Positions 8,734 to 17,404 are shown, counted from the first letter of the stretch. The stretch is DNA of 64,000 nt from DATAEE01 sp963725145 (GCA_963725145.1 CAVRXL010000013.1:1178001-1242000), one strand, 5' to 3'. The notes: a model not told the origin generated them from the sequence alone. Numbers and translations are program-made.

Positions 8734-9075
8734 ATGGACGAAGTGACGACCTACAAGGAGGCGCTCCTGCGCAAGCGGGGCGAGATCCTTGGCTCGGGCG
8801 GCACCAACAAACCGCTCCAGGCGTCGATCGAGACCAACACGCGGCAGGGCGACCTCGCCGATCAGGCCAGCGGCAACAACGAGGTCCACATTCAGCTGAA
8901 GCTGAAGCAGACCGACGCGAAAATCCTGCAGGCAATCGAGGAAGCGCTCTGGCGCATCGAGAAGGGCACCTACGGCGTCTGCCGCGACTGTGGCGAGCCG
9001 ATCGCTCCGGCCCGCCTGAACGCGATTCCCTGGACGCGCGTGTGCATCACGTGCAAGGAAAAACAGGGGACGTGA
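8734..9075 (+). CDS. DksA/TraR-type C4 zinc-finger protein
   Basis: Small regulator-like protein (113 residues) with an alpha-helical coiled-coil N-terminus and a C-terminal C4 zinc finger: CRDCGEPI...RVCITCKEK (two CxxC pairs about 17 residues apart). DksA/TraR proteins insert into the RNA polymerase secondary channel and modulate initiation, often with ppGpp. DksA proper has an acidic Asp-containing tip, which I cannot confirm here, so I leave the gene unnamed. Upstream in-frame ATGs at 8668 and 8671 exist. I prefer this ATG because GGGGGA precedes it at about 8 bp and it gives a family-like N-terminus. The stop overlaps the GTG of the next gene. Confidence 0.8.
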   Translation: MDEVTTYKEALLRKRGEILGSGGTNKPLQASIETNTRQGDLADQASGNNEVHIQLKLKQTDAKILQAIEEALWRIEKGTYGVCRDCGEPIAPARLNAIPWTRVCITCKEKQGT

Positions 9076-9539
9076 AACCGGCCGAGACCCGCGCGCTGCT
9101 CGAGGCGATCTACCGGGACAAACTGGCGCTGCGGCAGCGCCACGTGGCCGCCGCCCGGCGCGTCAGCGCCTACGAGGCCAACAACGCCTACCAGTACGTG
9201 ATCAACCGCGAGGACGTTCATCTGGAATGGCTCCGCGATGCCGTCGCCGCCGCCGGCGGCACGCTGGCGGACGTCCCCTTGCCGGAGGTGACGGGTGATC
9301 TCTCCGCCATCATCGCGGAGGATCGCGAGAGCGCGGGCGGGTTCGTCAACCGCTGGAAGGACCAGATCCGCGTGCTCAGCAACGCGCGCCACCGAACGAT
9401 GCTCGGCCTGATGCTGGGCGAGACGCTCGAGCAACAGCGGTTCTTTGCTCAAGCGGTTGCCGGCCGGACCGACCTCCTCGGCCGCCGCGATACGCCGGGG
9501 ACGCCCGGAGAGGTCCTGCCGACCCGCTGGGTTGAGTAA
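9072..9539 (+). CDS. ferritin-like helical protein of unknown function
   Basis: Predicted all-helical protein of 155 residues. The segment REDVHLEWLRDA and the later LGLMLGETLEQQRFF resemble the paired Glu/ExxH helices of the ferritin/rubrerythrin-like superfamily, which suggests a di-metal or structural four-helix bundle, but the assignment is tentative. I start it at the GTG that overlaps the stop of the zinc-finger gene (GTGA); an upstream in-frame ATG would overlap that gene by 34 bp. The folK gene follows with its start overlapping this stop, so zinc finger, ferritin-like and folK appear translationally linked. No signal peptide. Function unknown. Confidence 0.6.
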   Translation: MKPAETRALLEAIYRDKLALRQRHVAAARRVSAYEANNAYQYVINREDVHLEWLRDAVAAAGGTLADVPLPEVTGDLSAIIAEDRESAGGFVNRWKDQIRVLSNARHRTMLGLMLGETLEQQRFFAQAVAGRTDLLGRRDTPGTPGEVLPTRWVE

Positions 9540-10017
9540 GTTGCGCTGCGCGGTCGCGCTGGGCAGCAATCTGGGAGATCGCGCCGGACACCTAGACTTC
9601 GCCGTCACCCGCCTCCGCGCACTTCTCGACGACCTGATCGTCTCCGCGTATCTCGACACCGAGCCAGTCGGCGTCGGGAACCAGCCTCGCTACTTGAATG
9701 CCGCCGTCGTCGGCAGTCCGCCTCCCGGAATGACGCCGCGGGCGCTCGTCGACGCGCTGCTGGCCATCGAACGCGAGCGTGGCCGTGAGCGCCCATTCCC
9801 TCGCGCGCCCCGCACGCTGGATCTCGACCTGGTGCTCTACGGCGACGTCATCGTCCAGGAGGAAGGACTCGAAGTGCCGCACCCACGGTTCCGTGAGCGC
9901 GCGTTCGTGCTCGAACCGCTCGCGGCGATTGCGCCGGACCTGAGAGATCCGGTGACGGGAAAGACGGTGGGAGAGTTGTTTCGCGGAGGGGCCGGTCTTA
10001 AGACCGGCCCCTCCTAA
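9532..10017 (+). CDS. folK: 2-amino-4-hydroxy-6-hydroxymethyldihydropteridine pyrophosphokinase
   Basis: Transfers pyrophosphate from ATP to hydroxymethyl-dihydropterin in folate synthesis; cytosolic, about 161 residues. Family blocks are clear: ALGSNLGDR at the N-terminus, YLNAAVVG, RPFPRAPRTLDLDLVLYGD (Mg-binding Asp pair) and VPHPRFRERAFVLEPL. No ATG is available. I take the TTG at 9532, which overlaps the previous gene by 8 bp and gives a normal MSKLRCAVALGSN start; a TTG at 9541 is an alternative. The last nine residues (GAGLKTGPS) are encoded by a perfect 28-bp palindrome and are not family-conserved, so the C-terminus has been set by a repeat. folB and folP are not nearby. Confidence 0.9.
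   Translation: MSKLRCAVALGSNLGDRAGHLDFAVTRLRALLDDLIVSAYLDTEPVGVGNQPRYLNAAVVGSPPPGMTPRALVDALLAIERERGRERPFPRAPRTLDLDLVLYGDVIVQEEGLEVPHPRFRERAFVLEPLAAIAPDLRDPVTGKTVGELFRGGAGLKTGPS
9986..10013. repeat. perfect 28-bp palindrome at the folK 3' end
   Basis: Fourteen-base half-sites (GAGGGGCCGGTCTT and its exact complement) form a perfect palindrome covering the last folK codons. It sits at the convergent junction with the secreted-protein gene, whose stop is 8 bp further on. It could fold in both transcripts as a bidirectional terminator, although no T-run follows. Because it is self-complementary, it encodes GAGLKTGPS on both strands. Confidence 0.75.
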
Positions 10018-10020
10018 CAC

Positions 10021-10545
10021 CTACGTCGTTTTCTTGAACACCAACTTCTGCGACCGCGTCCCCCGCGGTGTCTGCGTCGTGCGCTCCACGACCATCGTCC
10101 CGTCCGCCGCAAGCGAGCGGACTTCCTTCGTCTCGAGCGTCCGCTCGCCGCTGGGCGTGGTCATCGTCTGTGTGCTTTCGACGACAATCCGGTCGCCGTC
10201 CCAGCGCGCCTTTGATTTGAGCTGGCCGCCTCGCATGCCGGTGTTGGCGCTTTCGCTTCCGTCGAGCTTGAAGGTCGTGACGTTCGAGTGGCCGCCGACC
10301 TGCTGATCGATCGCCAACTCACTGGCTGTCTGCTTGATCACGAACTGCGCGTCGAGGGCAGGACTCGGGGCGCGGCTGGGTCCGCCTCCTGGCCCGCCAC
10401 CACCCGGCCCGCCGCCACTGGCACTGCCAAGGTCGCTCTTTGTCACGTCCAGCATCCACGTTCCCGAAAAATCCGGCTTCGCCTGGGCGAGTACCATGGT
10501 CGTCGCCACAGCGGCTATCGCTGTCGCTATCGTGAATCTACGCAT
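10021..10545 (-). CDS. small secreted protein, function unknown
   Basis: Predicted periplasmic or secreted protein of 174 residues. A signal peptide (MRRFTIATAIAAVATTMVLAQA) is followed by KPDFSGTWMLDVTKSDLG, a lead-in typical of lipocalin-like beta-barrel proteins annotated as hypothetical in acidobacteria. A low-complexity Gly/Pro linker (about residues 45-58) follows. The rest is predicted mostly beta strand with many Thr/Ser. No catalytic motif is visible. It is the last gene of the minus-strand block, 66 bp after the MacB-like permease stop, and that gap holds two copies of the TGAA-loop hairpin. Whether it belongs to the export operon is unclear. Confidence 0.7.
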   Translation of the reverse strand: MRRFTIATAIAAVATTMVLAQAKPDFSGTWMLDVTKSDLGSASGGGPGGGGPGGGPSRAPSPALDAQFVIKQTASELAIDQQVGGHSNVTTFKLDGSESANTGMRGGQLKSKARWDGDRIVVESTQTMTTPSGERTLETKEVRSLAADGTMVVERTTQTPRGTRSQKLVFKKTT

Positions 10546-10555
10546 GAGGCCTCCA

Positions 10556-10578
10556 GCAGCCCTGAAGGGCTGCGCTAC
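10556..10578 (+). repeat. TGAA-loop hairpin repeat, copy 1
   Basis: GCAGCCC-TGAA-GGGCTGC followed by GCTAC: a 7-bp perfect stem with a four-base loop and a CTAC tail. First of two tandem copies in the gap between the secreted-protein and MacB-like genes. Confidence 0.85.
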
Positions 10579-10592
10579 GGTCGTAATCCCGG

Positions 10593-10615
10593 GCAGCCCT
10601 GAAGGGCTGCGCTAC
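10593..10615 (+). repeat. TGAA-loop hairpin repeat, copy 2
   Basis: Identical in stem, loop and GCTAC tail to copy 1, 14 bp away. Read on the minus strand, its GTAG end supplies the TAG stop codon (10612-10614) of the MacB-like permease gene. Confidence 0.85.
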
Positions 10616-11829
10616 TCGTATCGCAGCGCCTCGATCGGGTCGAGGCGCGCCGCCTTGCGAGCCGGATAGAAGCCGAAGAACACACCCGTGCCCGCGGCGA
10701 AGCCGAACGCCATCAGGATGGCGTCCGGCGGGATGACGGCGGGCCATTCGAGGAACTGCCGCACACCCCCCGAGAGCGCGAAGCCGAGACCGATGCCGAC
10801 GAGCCCTCCGAACAGGCTGATGACAATCGCCTCGACGAGGAACTGCATCAGCACGTCCCTGCCGCGCGCGCCGATCGCCATCCGGAGGCCGATCTCGCGC
10901 GTTCGTTCCGTGACCGACACGAGCATGATGTTCATGATGCCGATGCCGCCGACGAGCAGCGACACGCCGGCGATGCTCGCGAGGAGGGCGGTCATGGTCC
11001 TGGTCGTCGCCGTCCGGACGCTCGCCATCTCTTCGAGGGTGCGCACCATGAAGTCGTCCGGCTCACCCGGCTCGAGCTTGTGCCGGACTCGAAGGGTGTT
11101 GATGATCTCGTCCGCCGTCGGCAGCGTCTGCGCGGCGGAGACCGCCGAGACCGTGATGTTGTTCAAGTGCTGAATCCCCATCAGCTTCTTCTGCGCCGCC
11201 GTGTACGGGATGAAGACCGTGTCGTCCTGGTCCTGTCCCATCGCCGACTGTCCCTTGGGCGACAGTACGCCGACGACGCGGAACGGCTGATTGCGAATGC
11301 GAATGATCTGACCGGTCGGATCGACCTCCTCGCCGAACAGGGTCTCAGAGACCACCGATCCCAGCACCGCGACCTTCGCCGAGGTCTGCACGTCCTGCTG
11401 CGTGAAGTACGCGCCGTACTGCGTCGGCCAGGATCGGATGAGCGGCATGTCCACGCCCGTGCCCTCGACGCGGGTCGACCAGTTCTGGTTGCCCGCGATG
11501 ACTTGTCCGCGCGTGTTCGCGCCGGGAGAGACGTACTGAACGCCGGGAAGGGCGCGGATCGCCTCTGCGTCCTCTAAGGTCAGCGTGTTCGAGGACCCCT
11601 GTCCCTGGCGGACGCCGCCGACGGACCAGTTGCCGGAGTTGACCATGATCATGTTCGTGCCGGCCGACTTGACCTGATCCTCGATCTGCGTCTGCGCGCC
11701 GGTCCCGAGGGCGACCATCGTGATCACGGCGGCCACGCCGATGATCATCCCCAGCATCGTCAGCGACGTGCGGAGCTTGTTCCTACTGAGCGCCTTGAGC
11801 GCGATCCGGACGGTCATCAGGAGTGACAT
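10612..11829 (-). CDS. MacB-like ABC transporter permease
   Basis: Inner-membrane permease (405 residues) with the MacB/FtsX topology. TM1 is at about residues 20-42 (LTMLGMIIGVAAVITMVALG), a large periplasmic MacB_PCD domain runs from about 45 to 265, and three TM segments lie at about 280-310, 335-365 and 370-395. The nucleotide-binding domain is a separate upstream gene, unlike E. coli MacB where it is fused. The ATG chosen gives MSLLMTVRIALKAL and overlaps the ATPase gene by about 47 bp; an internal ATG 12 bp on would shorten the overlap. With the MacA-like adaptor and a TolC upstream it should form a tripartite exporter for drugs, peptides or lipids. Its stop codon lies inside a hairpin repeat. 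Confidence 0.88.
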   Translation of the reverse strand: MSLLMTVRIALKALSRNKLRTSLTMLGMIIGVAAVITMVALGTGAQTQIEDQVKSAGTNMIMVNSGNWSVGGVRQGQGSSNTLTLEDAEAIRALPGVQYVSPGANTRGQVIAGNQNWSTRVEGTGVDMPLIRSWPTQYGAYFTQQDVQTSAKVAVLGSVVSETLFGEEVDPTGQIIRIRNQPFRVVGVLSPKGQSAMGQDQDDTVFIPYTAAQKKLMGIQHLNNITVSAVSAAQTLPTADEIINTLRVRHKLEPGEPDDFMVRTLEEMASVRTATTRTMTALLASIAGVSLLVGGIGIMNIMLVSVTERTREIGLRMAIGARGRDVLMQFLVEAIVISLFGGLVGIGLGFALSGGVRQFLEWPAVIPPDAILMAFGFAAGTGVFFGFYPARKAARLDPIEALRYE

Positions 11830-12538
11830 GGTCTTGGTCCTCGGGTGGCGGCAGAGCAGCCAGCTCCTCTGTCGCAATGCGGCGCGTCGGAATCGCCTGA
11901 TCGCGGACGATTCTGCCGTCGCGGAACGAGATCAGCCGCGTGCCGTACTCGGCGATGTCGGCTTCGTGCGTGATGAGCAGGACCGTGATGCCACGGTCGG
12001 CGTTCAGCCGCTGAAAAATCTCCATGACCTCGATGCTCGTCCGCGAGTCGAGGTTGCCCGTCGGCTCGTCCGCAAGGATGATCGACGGCTCGTTGATGAG
12101 CGCTCGGGCGATGGCCACGCGCTGCTGCTGTCCCCCCGAGAGCTGATTCGGGTAGTGGTGCGCCCGGTCGTCGAGGCCGACCGCCGCCAGGGCCGCCATC
12201 GCGCGTCGATGCCGTTCCCCGGTTTTGAGCGACGCGCCGCCGTTGTACAGGAGCGGCAGCTCGACGTTGTCCAGCGCCGACGTGCGCGAGAGCAGGTTGA
12301 AACCCTGGAAGACGAACCCGATCTTGCGGTTCCGGATCCGCGCCAGCTCGTCTCGCGACATGCTCGAGACGTCCTTTCCATCCAGCACGTACTGTCCGGT
12401 GCTCGGACGGTCGAGGCAGCCCAGGATGTGCATGAAGGTCGATTTTCCGGACCCGGACGGGCCGGTGACCGCCACGAACTCGCCGGTCTGGACGTCGACG
12501 CTGACGCCGCGCAGCGCGCGTACTTCCACCTCGCCCAC
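11783..12538 (-). CDS. MacB/LolD-type ABC transporter ATPase
   Basis: ATPase of the split MacB-like exporter, about 251 residues from the GTG given. Walker A GPSGSGKST, Q-loop FVFQGFNLL, signature LSGGQQQRVAIARAL, Walker B IILADEPTGN and H-loop LLITHE are all present. The start is a puzzle. The reading frame upstream of the GTG encodes ISVKDLTKTYIV, the normal first beta strand of the family, but contains no ATG, GTG or TTG before reaching the 3' end of the adaptor gene, which is in the +1-shifted frame. Either a rare start codon such as ATC near 12571 is used, or translation begins at the GTG and lacks the first strand. It lies between the adaptor and the permease, all closely spaced. Confidence 0.88.
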   Translation of the reverse strand: MGEVEVRALRGVSVDVQTGEFVAVTGPSGSGKSTFMHILGCLDRPSTGQYVLDGKDVSSMSRDELARIRNRKIGFVFQGFNLLSRTSALDNVELPLLYNGGASLKTGERHRRAMAALAAVGLDDRAHHYPNQLSGGQQQRVAIARALINEPSIILADEPTGNLDSRTSIEVMEIFQRLNADRGITVLLITHEADIAEYGTRLISFRDGRIVRDQAIPTRRIATEELAALPPPEDQDHVTPDDRPDRAQGAQ

Positions 12539-12576
12539 GATGTAGGTCTTGGTGAGGTCCTTTACGCTGATGACAG

Positions 12577-14229
12577 CTACCGTCGCTGATTGCCTCCGCC
12601 GCCCGGCGCGTTGCGCTGGCCTCCCATATTCGGTGGGCGCTGGCCCGGCATGAGCGGCGATCGGGGTCCGCCCGCGCCCGCCGCGGCCGGCTGGTCGATG
12701 ATGACTCCGGTCACGAGCTCCGTGCCGGGCTGCAGGTCGTTGCCGAGGAGCTCGGTCCAGGTGCCGTCTGACACGCCGAGCCTCAGACGTATCGGCTTGA
12801 GCTGTTTGTTCGCGAACGTCCAGACGCGGCCCATCGTTTCCGTCTGCGGCAGCGGCCCGAAGAGCTGGTCGATGGTCTGGGCCCCTGTGCCGACCGCCGT
12901 CTTTGCCGCGGGCTGCCGCGGTGAGGCGTTGCCGTTCCCGTTGCCGCGCTGGTCGGGATTGAACCCCCGCTCGCGCATACGCTGCGCGAACTGCGCGCGC
13001 TCTTCGGGCGACATGTTCTGCATCCGCTCCTGAAAACGCTTGCGCCGCTCGTCGGGGTTCGCCGTCTCCGCGTTGCTGTTGCCGGTCGCTCGAGGCCGTT
13101 GCGCGTTTGGCGACCCGTCGCCGGTCGCGGCACCGGCTGCCGGCTGTCCCTGCGTGCCCGTCGACCCGGATGCGGCGGCGCCCGACGTGGCTGGCGGCGC
13201 CGTTGCCGTCTGGGCCGGCGCGCCTGGGCGGCCCCGTAGCTCTTGCGGGGCCTCCTGCCCGAGCGCCGCGAACATGTCGGTGGTCGGCCGGAACCGGAGC
13301 GCCATCGTCGGCACGCGCACGACGTCGGCGCGGCGCGCGATCTCGATCGTCACGTTCGCCGTCATGCCCGGCTTCAGTTTCAGCGCGGGATTCGGCACGT
13401 CGATCACCGTCGCGTAGGTGACGACGTTCTGCACGATGACCGGCTGAAGCCTGATCTGGGACACCGTTCCGAGAAAGTCGTCGGTGGGGTAGGCGTCGAC
13501 GCGGAAGCGGACGTCCTGTCCCGGACGGATACGGCCGACGTCCGCTTCGTCGATGTTGGCGTTCACCTTCATCTTCGTCAGGTCCGCGGCAAGGAGATAC
13601 AACGTCGGCGCCTGCATGCTGGCGGCGACGGTCTGCCCGACGTCCACGTTCCGGGAGATGACGATGCCGTCGATCGGCGCGTGGATGACCGTGTGGTCCA
13701 GATTCACGCGCATCTGGTTGAGGTTCGCGCGCGCCTGGGTGATTCCGGCCTGCGCGGATCGGAGCTGCGCCTCAGTCGATCGCACGTTGACCTCGGCCGC
13801 TTCGAGCTCCGTCTTCGGGATCAGGCTCCGGGCCGACAGGTCGTGTGCGCGCGTCAGCTTGACGCGGGCGTCCTCGAGCGACACGCGAAGCCGCTCCACC
13901 TCCGCCTGGGCCCGCGCGACGTTCGCTTCCTGCTGCTCGATCTGGGTCTGTATGAGCGACGGATCGAGCCGCGCGATGACCTGCCCCTTGCGGACGATCG
14001 AGTTGAAGTCCGCGTAGAGCTCCTGCACGGAGCCCGACACCTGCGTGCCGACCTGGACGGTCGTGACCGCTTCGAGCGTGCCCGTGGCCCCGACCGTGTC
14101 GACGACGTCCCCCCGCGTCACCTGCGCCGTCGTGATCTGCGGTTCCTTGTTGCCGCGGCGCATGTAGTACGCGCCGGCGGAAATGCCGACCGCCACGAGC
14201 GCGATGACGAGGATGGTCGCTCGCTTCAT
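12577..14229 (-). CDS. MacA-like periplasmic adaptor (HlyD family)
   Basis: Membrane-fusion protein linking the MacB-like inner-membrane complex to TolC; 550 residues, longer than typical MacA (about 370). It has an N-terminal membrane anchor (residues 5-22), a lipoyl/beta-barrel start (VGTQVSGSVQELYADFNSIV), an alpha-helical hairpin (about 95-185) and a second lipoyl half with HAPIDGIVISRNVDVGQTV. The beta-barrel follows. The extra length is an insertion of Ala/Pro/Gly-rich sequence plus a charged RFQERMQNMSPEERAQFAQ segment (about 330-460), a type of insertion I associate with acidobacterial MacA homologues. It then returns to family sequence (VWTFANKQLKPIRLRLG) and ends in a Gly/Pro/Asn-rich tail. 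ATGA overlap with the RND gene upstream. Confidence 0.87.
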   Translation of the reverse strand: MKRATILVIALVAVGISAGAYYMRRGNKEPQITTAQVTRGDVVDTVGATGTLEAVTTVQVGTQVSGSVQELYADFNSIVRKGQVIARLDPSLIQTQIEQQEANVARAQAEVERLRVSLEDARVKLTRAHDLSARSLIPKTELEAAEVNVRSTEAQLRSAQAGITQARANLNQMRVNLDHTVIHAPIDGIVISRNVDVGQTVAASMQAPTLYLLAADLTKMKVNANIDEADVGRIRPGQDVRFRVDAYPTDDFLGTVSQIRLQPVIVQNVVTYATVIDVPNPALKLKPGMTANVTIEIARRADVVRVPTMALRFRPTTDMFAALGQEAPQELRGRPGAPAQTATAPPATSGAAASGSTGTQGQPAAGAATGDGSPNAQRPRATGNSNAETANPDERRKRFQERMQNMSPEERAQFAQRMRERGFNPDQRGNGNGNASPRQPAAKTAVGTGAQTIDQLFGPLPQTETMGRVWTFANKQLKPIRLRLGVSDGTWTELLGNDLQPGTELVTGVIIDQPAAAGAGGPRSPLMPGQRPPNMGGQRNAPGGGGNQRR

Positions 14230-17200
14230 GCCGTATGCCCGTGATCGGGGCCTTTCTCGTGATGAGCGCCCCGACGCAACCCGCCCCAGCCTTCTTCGAA
14301 CAGCGTGTAGACCGTTGGCACGAACACGAGCGTGATGAGCGTGGAGGTCAGCAGGCCGCCGATGACCACGCGGGCGAGCGGCGACTGCAGCTCCGCGCCT
14401 TCGCCGATCCCGAGCGACATCGGCACGAGGCCGAGCATCGTGCAGAGCGAGGTCATGAGGATGGGGCGTAACCGGGTGCGTCCCGCCCGCTCGACCGCCT
14501 CGCGCAGCGCGACGCCGTCACGGCGCCGCAGCACGTTGGTGTAATCGACGAGCAGGATGGCGTTCGAGACCACGATACCCGCGAGCATGATGACGCCGAT
14601 GTACGCCTGGAGGCTGAACGGCGTGCCCGTCAGCTTGAGCGCCAGGACGACGCCGATTGCCGCGAGCGGCACCGAGAACATGATGATGAACGGATCCTTC
14701 AGGGATTCGTACTGCGACGCCATCACGGCATAGACCAGGAGAATCGCGAGAAACAGCATGAGCTGCAGCTGACCGAACGCGCGCCGCTGCTCCTCGACTT
14801 CCTGGCCGAAACCGACCGTAAAGTCCTGCGGCACGCGGAGATCGGGCAAGCGCTCGTTGACCGCGTCGACCGCCCGGCTCAGCGTCGTCTCGAGCTCGGC
14901 GTTCACGCGGGTCATGCGCTCCTGGTTTTTCCGCTGGATCTCGGTCGGCCCCTGCTCCGACTCGACCTTCATCAGGTTCTTCGCCTGGAGGACCTGCCCC
15001 TGAGGCGTGCTGATGAGAATGTCGCTGACATCCGACACCCGCGCGCGATCCTCTTCTCGCAGTCGAACGACGATCGGGTACTCGTAGCCGCGCTCGCGGA
15101 AGAAGGCGGCCTGCGTGCCGGCGACGTTTGTCTGGATGGTGTTTGCCACGCCGGACACGGTCAACCCCAGCATCGCGGCCTTCGGTCGGTCGACGCGGAT
15201 CGCCAGCTCGGGGCGGCCCTCGTCGCGCCCCACGCGCACGTCGGCGATGCCGGGCGTGCGATCCATGACGGCCTTCGTGTCCTGCGCGAGCCGCTTGGCG
15301 TCCGCGAGATCGTGGCCGCGGATCTCGACCGCGAGGCGGCTCTCGTTGCCTCCGCCCATGATGCGGTTCATCTGGTTGTTGCCGCCCGAGGGTCGCGCCC
15401 GGATGATCACGCCCGGGAGTTGTCCCGCGAGCGAGCGCCGGAGCGCGATCGCGATCTCTTCATTGCTCCGCTCGCGTTCGGTGCGTGGAACCAGGCGCAC
15501 CGTCACCTCGCCGCGGTGGCCGGCGCCGCCCATGAAGCCGCCGCCGCCCGCGCTGCTGATGAGTGCAGCCGTCTCCGGCACTTCCTTTCGGATCATCCCC
15601 TCGAGCCGTTCGAGGGTGTCGTGCACGCGTTCGATCCGCGTTCCCACGGCCATCTCCGCGTCCACTCGCACTTCGCCCTCGTCGGTCTGGGGCATCAGCT
15701 CGAAGCCGATCGTCGGCAGGATGAGCAGCGCGAGGACGAACAGCCCCGCCCCGATGCCGAGGACCGTCGGGCGATGCATCAGCGAACGGTGCACGAGGCG
15801 GCCGTAGCGGTCATCCATTGACTCCAGGGCGTGCTCGCTCCACGCAAAGAGCCGGGCGCTCAGCCCGGTCCGCTCGGAGGCTTTTTTCGGCAGCCGCAGC
15901 CACTTCGCGCAGAGCACGGGGACGAGCGTGACCGCCACGAAGAGCGACATGGACAGCGAGAAGATGACGACGATCGAGAGCTGCGTGAAGAGGATGCTCG
16001 AGACGCCGGTCAGGAAGAGGAGCGGAATGAAGACGGCGATGTGGGTGAGGGTCGACGCGACGATCGCCGACCACACTTCCTCGCTCCCGTCGATGGCCGC
16101 CTGCTCGTGCGACTTGCCCATCTCCATGTGCCGGTAGGTGTTCTCCAGCACGACGATCGCCGCGTCGACGATCATCCCGATCCCGAGCGCCAGGCCGCCG
16201 AAGGTCATGGTGTTCAGCGTGAAGCCGGCGAAGTACAGGAGCGCGAACGTGCCGATGACCGAGATCGGAATCGACGTGCAGACGATGAGCGTGGCCCGGA
16301 AATCGCGCAGGAAGAGGAAGATGACGAGGATGACCAGGATCGACCCGAGCATCGCGTGCTCTTTCACCGAGTCGATCGCGCGGCCGATGAACACCGACTG
16401 GTCGTCGAGCATCGTCAGCCGGATGCCCGGCATCTCGCGGTTGATCCGCTCCACCTCGAGCTTGACCGCGTCGGCGATCTGGACCGTGTTCTCGCCTGAC
16501 TGCTTGGTCACGCGGAGGCGGACCCCCGGCTTGCCGTTGATCCGCGTGAACGACCGGAAATCCTCGGTCGCGTCTTCCACGTCGGCGATGTCCTTCATGT
16601 AGACCGGCACGCCGTTCTTGGTCATGACGACCAGGTCGCGGATCTGATCGAGATTCTCGAACTGCCCCTGGCTGCGGAGCAGGTACGTCGTGTCTCCCTC
16701 GTCGATCTCGCCGAGCGGGATGTTCTCGTTCTCGGTCCGGATGATGTTCACCACGCGGTCGACCGAGAGATCGAGCGCGGTGATCTTCTCCTTCGACAGG
16801 TTGACGTGGATCTGCCGGCGCAGCCCGCCGTCGACCGTGACGGCCGCCACACCCGGCACGCGCTCGAGCCGCGGCGACAGGTCGTTGGACGCGATCTCCC
16901 GCAGCGTCACGCGGTCGTAGTCCCCCTCGAGCCCGATGCCCATGATGGGGAAGGTCGTCGAGTCGAACTTGAAGACGGTCGGCGGATCGGCATCCTCCGG
17001 GAGCCGGCCGCGCACGCGATCGATCCGCGACCGGACCTCGTCGGCCGCCTCGTTGAGATCGGTGCCCCACGCGAAGTTGAGCGTGACCCGCGCGTTACCC
17101 TCCGACGCCGTCGACTCGAGGCGCTCGACGCCGGCGACCGCGCTCGTCGCCTGTTCGATCGGCCGGACGATCAACTCCTCGATCTCGAGCGGCCCGACGC

Positions 17201-17357
17201 CCGGGTAGCCGACGCGGACCGTGATGCTCGGGAAGCTCACGTCCGGCATCAGGTCGACCGGCAGCCGCATGAGCGAGATCCCGCCGATCAGGACGATGAC
17301 AGCCGAAATCATGAACATCGTGATCGGCCGGTGGATGGCTGTGCGCGGAATACTCAT
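14226..17357 (-). CDS. RND efflux pump, inner-membrane subunit (AcrB/HAE family)
   Basis: Proton-driven RND transporter of 1043 residues, full length for the family. TM1 (about residues 12-30) precedes the first porter loop, six TM helices span about 335-540, the second large loop about 560-850, and five TM helices reach the C-terminus. TM4 carries GGLALGIGMIVDAAIVVLE; the Asp in this segment belongs to the conserved proton-relay region. I start at MSIPRTAIHRP. A longer in-frame start would only add residues encoded by a hairpin repeat (VAQPFRAA), which is not protein sequence. Its stop overlaps the MacA-like adaptor start. The RND adaptor and TolC genes are upstream in the same direction, so adaptor, pump and channel are all present. 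Substrate cannot be inferred. Confidence 0.9.
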   Translation of the reverse strand: MSIPRTAIHRPITMFMISAVIVLIGGISLMRLPVDLMPDVSFPSITVRVGYPGVGPLEIEELIVRPIEQATSAVAGVERLESTASEGNARVTLNFAWGTDLNEAADEVRSRIDRVRGRLPEDADPPTVFKFDSTTFPIMGIGLEGDYDRVTLREIASNDLSPRLERVPGVAAVTVDGGLRRQIHVNLSKEKITALDLSVDRVVNIIRTENENIPLGEIDEGDTTYLLRSQGQFENLDQIRDLVVMTKNGVPVYMKDIADVEDATEDFRSFTRINGKPGVRLRVTKQSGENTVQIADAVKLEVERINREMPGIRLTMLDDQSVFIGRAIDSVKEHAMLGSILVILVIFLFLRDFRATLIVCTSIPISVIGTFALLYFAGFTLNTMTFGGLALGIGMIVDAAIVVLENTYRHMEMGKSHEQAAIDGSEEVWSAIVASTLTHIAVFIPLLFLTGVSSILFTQLSIVVIFSLSMSLFVAVTLVPVLCAKWLRLPKKASERTGLSARLFAWSEHALESMDDRYGRLVHRSLMHRPTVLGIGAGLFVLALLILPTIGFELMPQTDEGEVRVDAEMAVGTRIERVHDTLERLEGMIRKEVPETAALISSAGGGGFMGGAGHRGEVTVRLVPRTERERSNEEIAIALRRSLAGQLPGVIIRARPSGGNNQMNRIMGGGNESRLAVEIRGHDLADAKRLAQDTKAVMDRTPGIADVRVGRDEGRPELAIRVDRPKAAMLGLTVSGVANTIQTNVAGTQAAFFRERGYEYPIVVRLREEDRARVSDVSDILISTPQGQVLQAKNLMKVESEQGPTEIQRKNQERMTRVNAELETTLSRAVDAVNERLPDLRVPQDFTVGFGQEVEEQRRAFGQLQLMLFLAILLVYAVMASQYESLKDPFIIMFSVPLAAIGVVLALKLTGTPFSLQAYIGVIMLAGIVVSNAILLVDYTNVLRRRDGVALREAVERAGRTRLRPILMTSLCTMLGLVPMSLGIGEGAELQSPLARVVIGGLLTSTLITLVFVPTVYTLFEEGWGGLRRGAHHEKGPDHGHTA

Positions 17358-17373
17358 TTGATTCTCAGGCCAG

Positions 17374-17396
17374 GCAGCCCTGAAGGGCTGCGCTAC
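17374..17396 (+). repeat. TGAA-loop hairpin repeat, copy 3
   Basis: GCAGCCC-TGAA-GGGCTGC plus GCTAC, in the leader of the RND pump gene (16 bp before its ATG). Translated on the minus strand it gives VAQPFRAA, a spurious N-terminal extension that automatic start-calling would add to the pump. Confidence 0.85.
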
Positions 17397-17404
17397 AGGC
17401 GTCC

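Noticed and set aside
15811..17070. 419-codon frame overlapping the RND pump in another frame
   Set aside because: Low-complexity Arg/Gly/His translation of the pump gene; pump frame has complete RND features.
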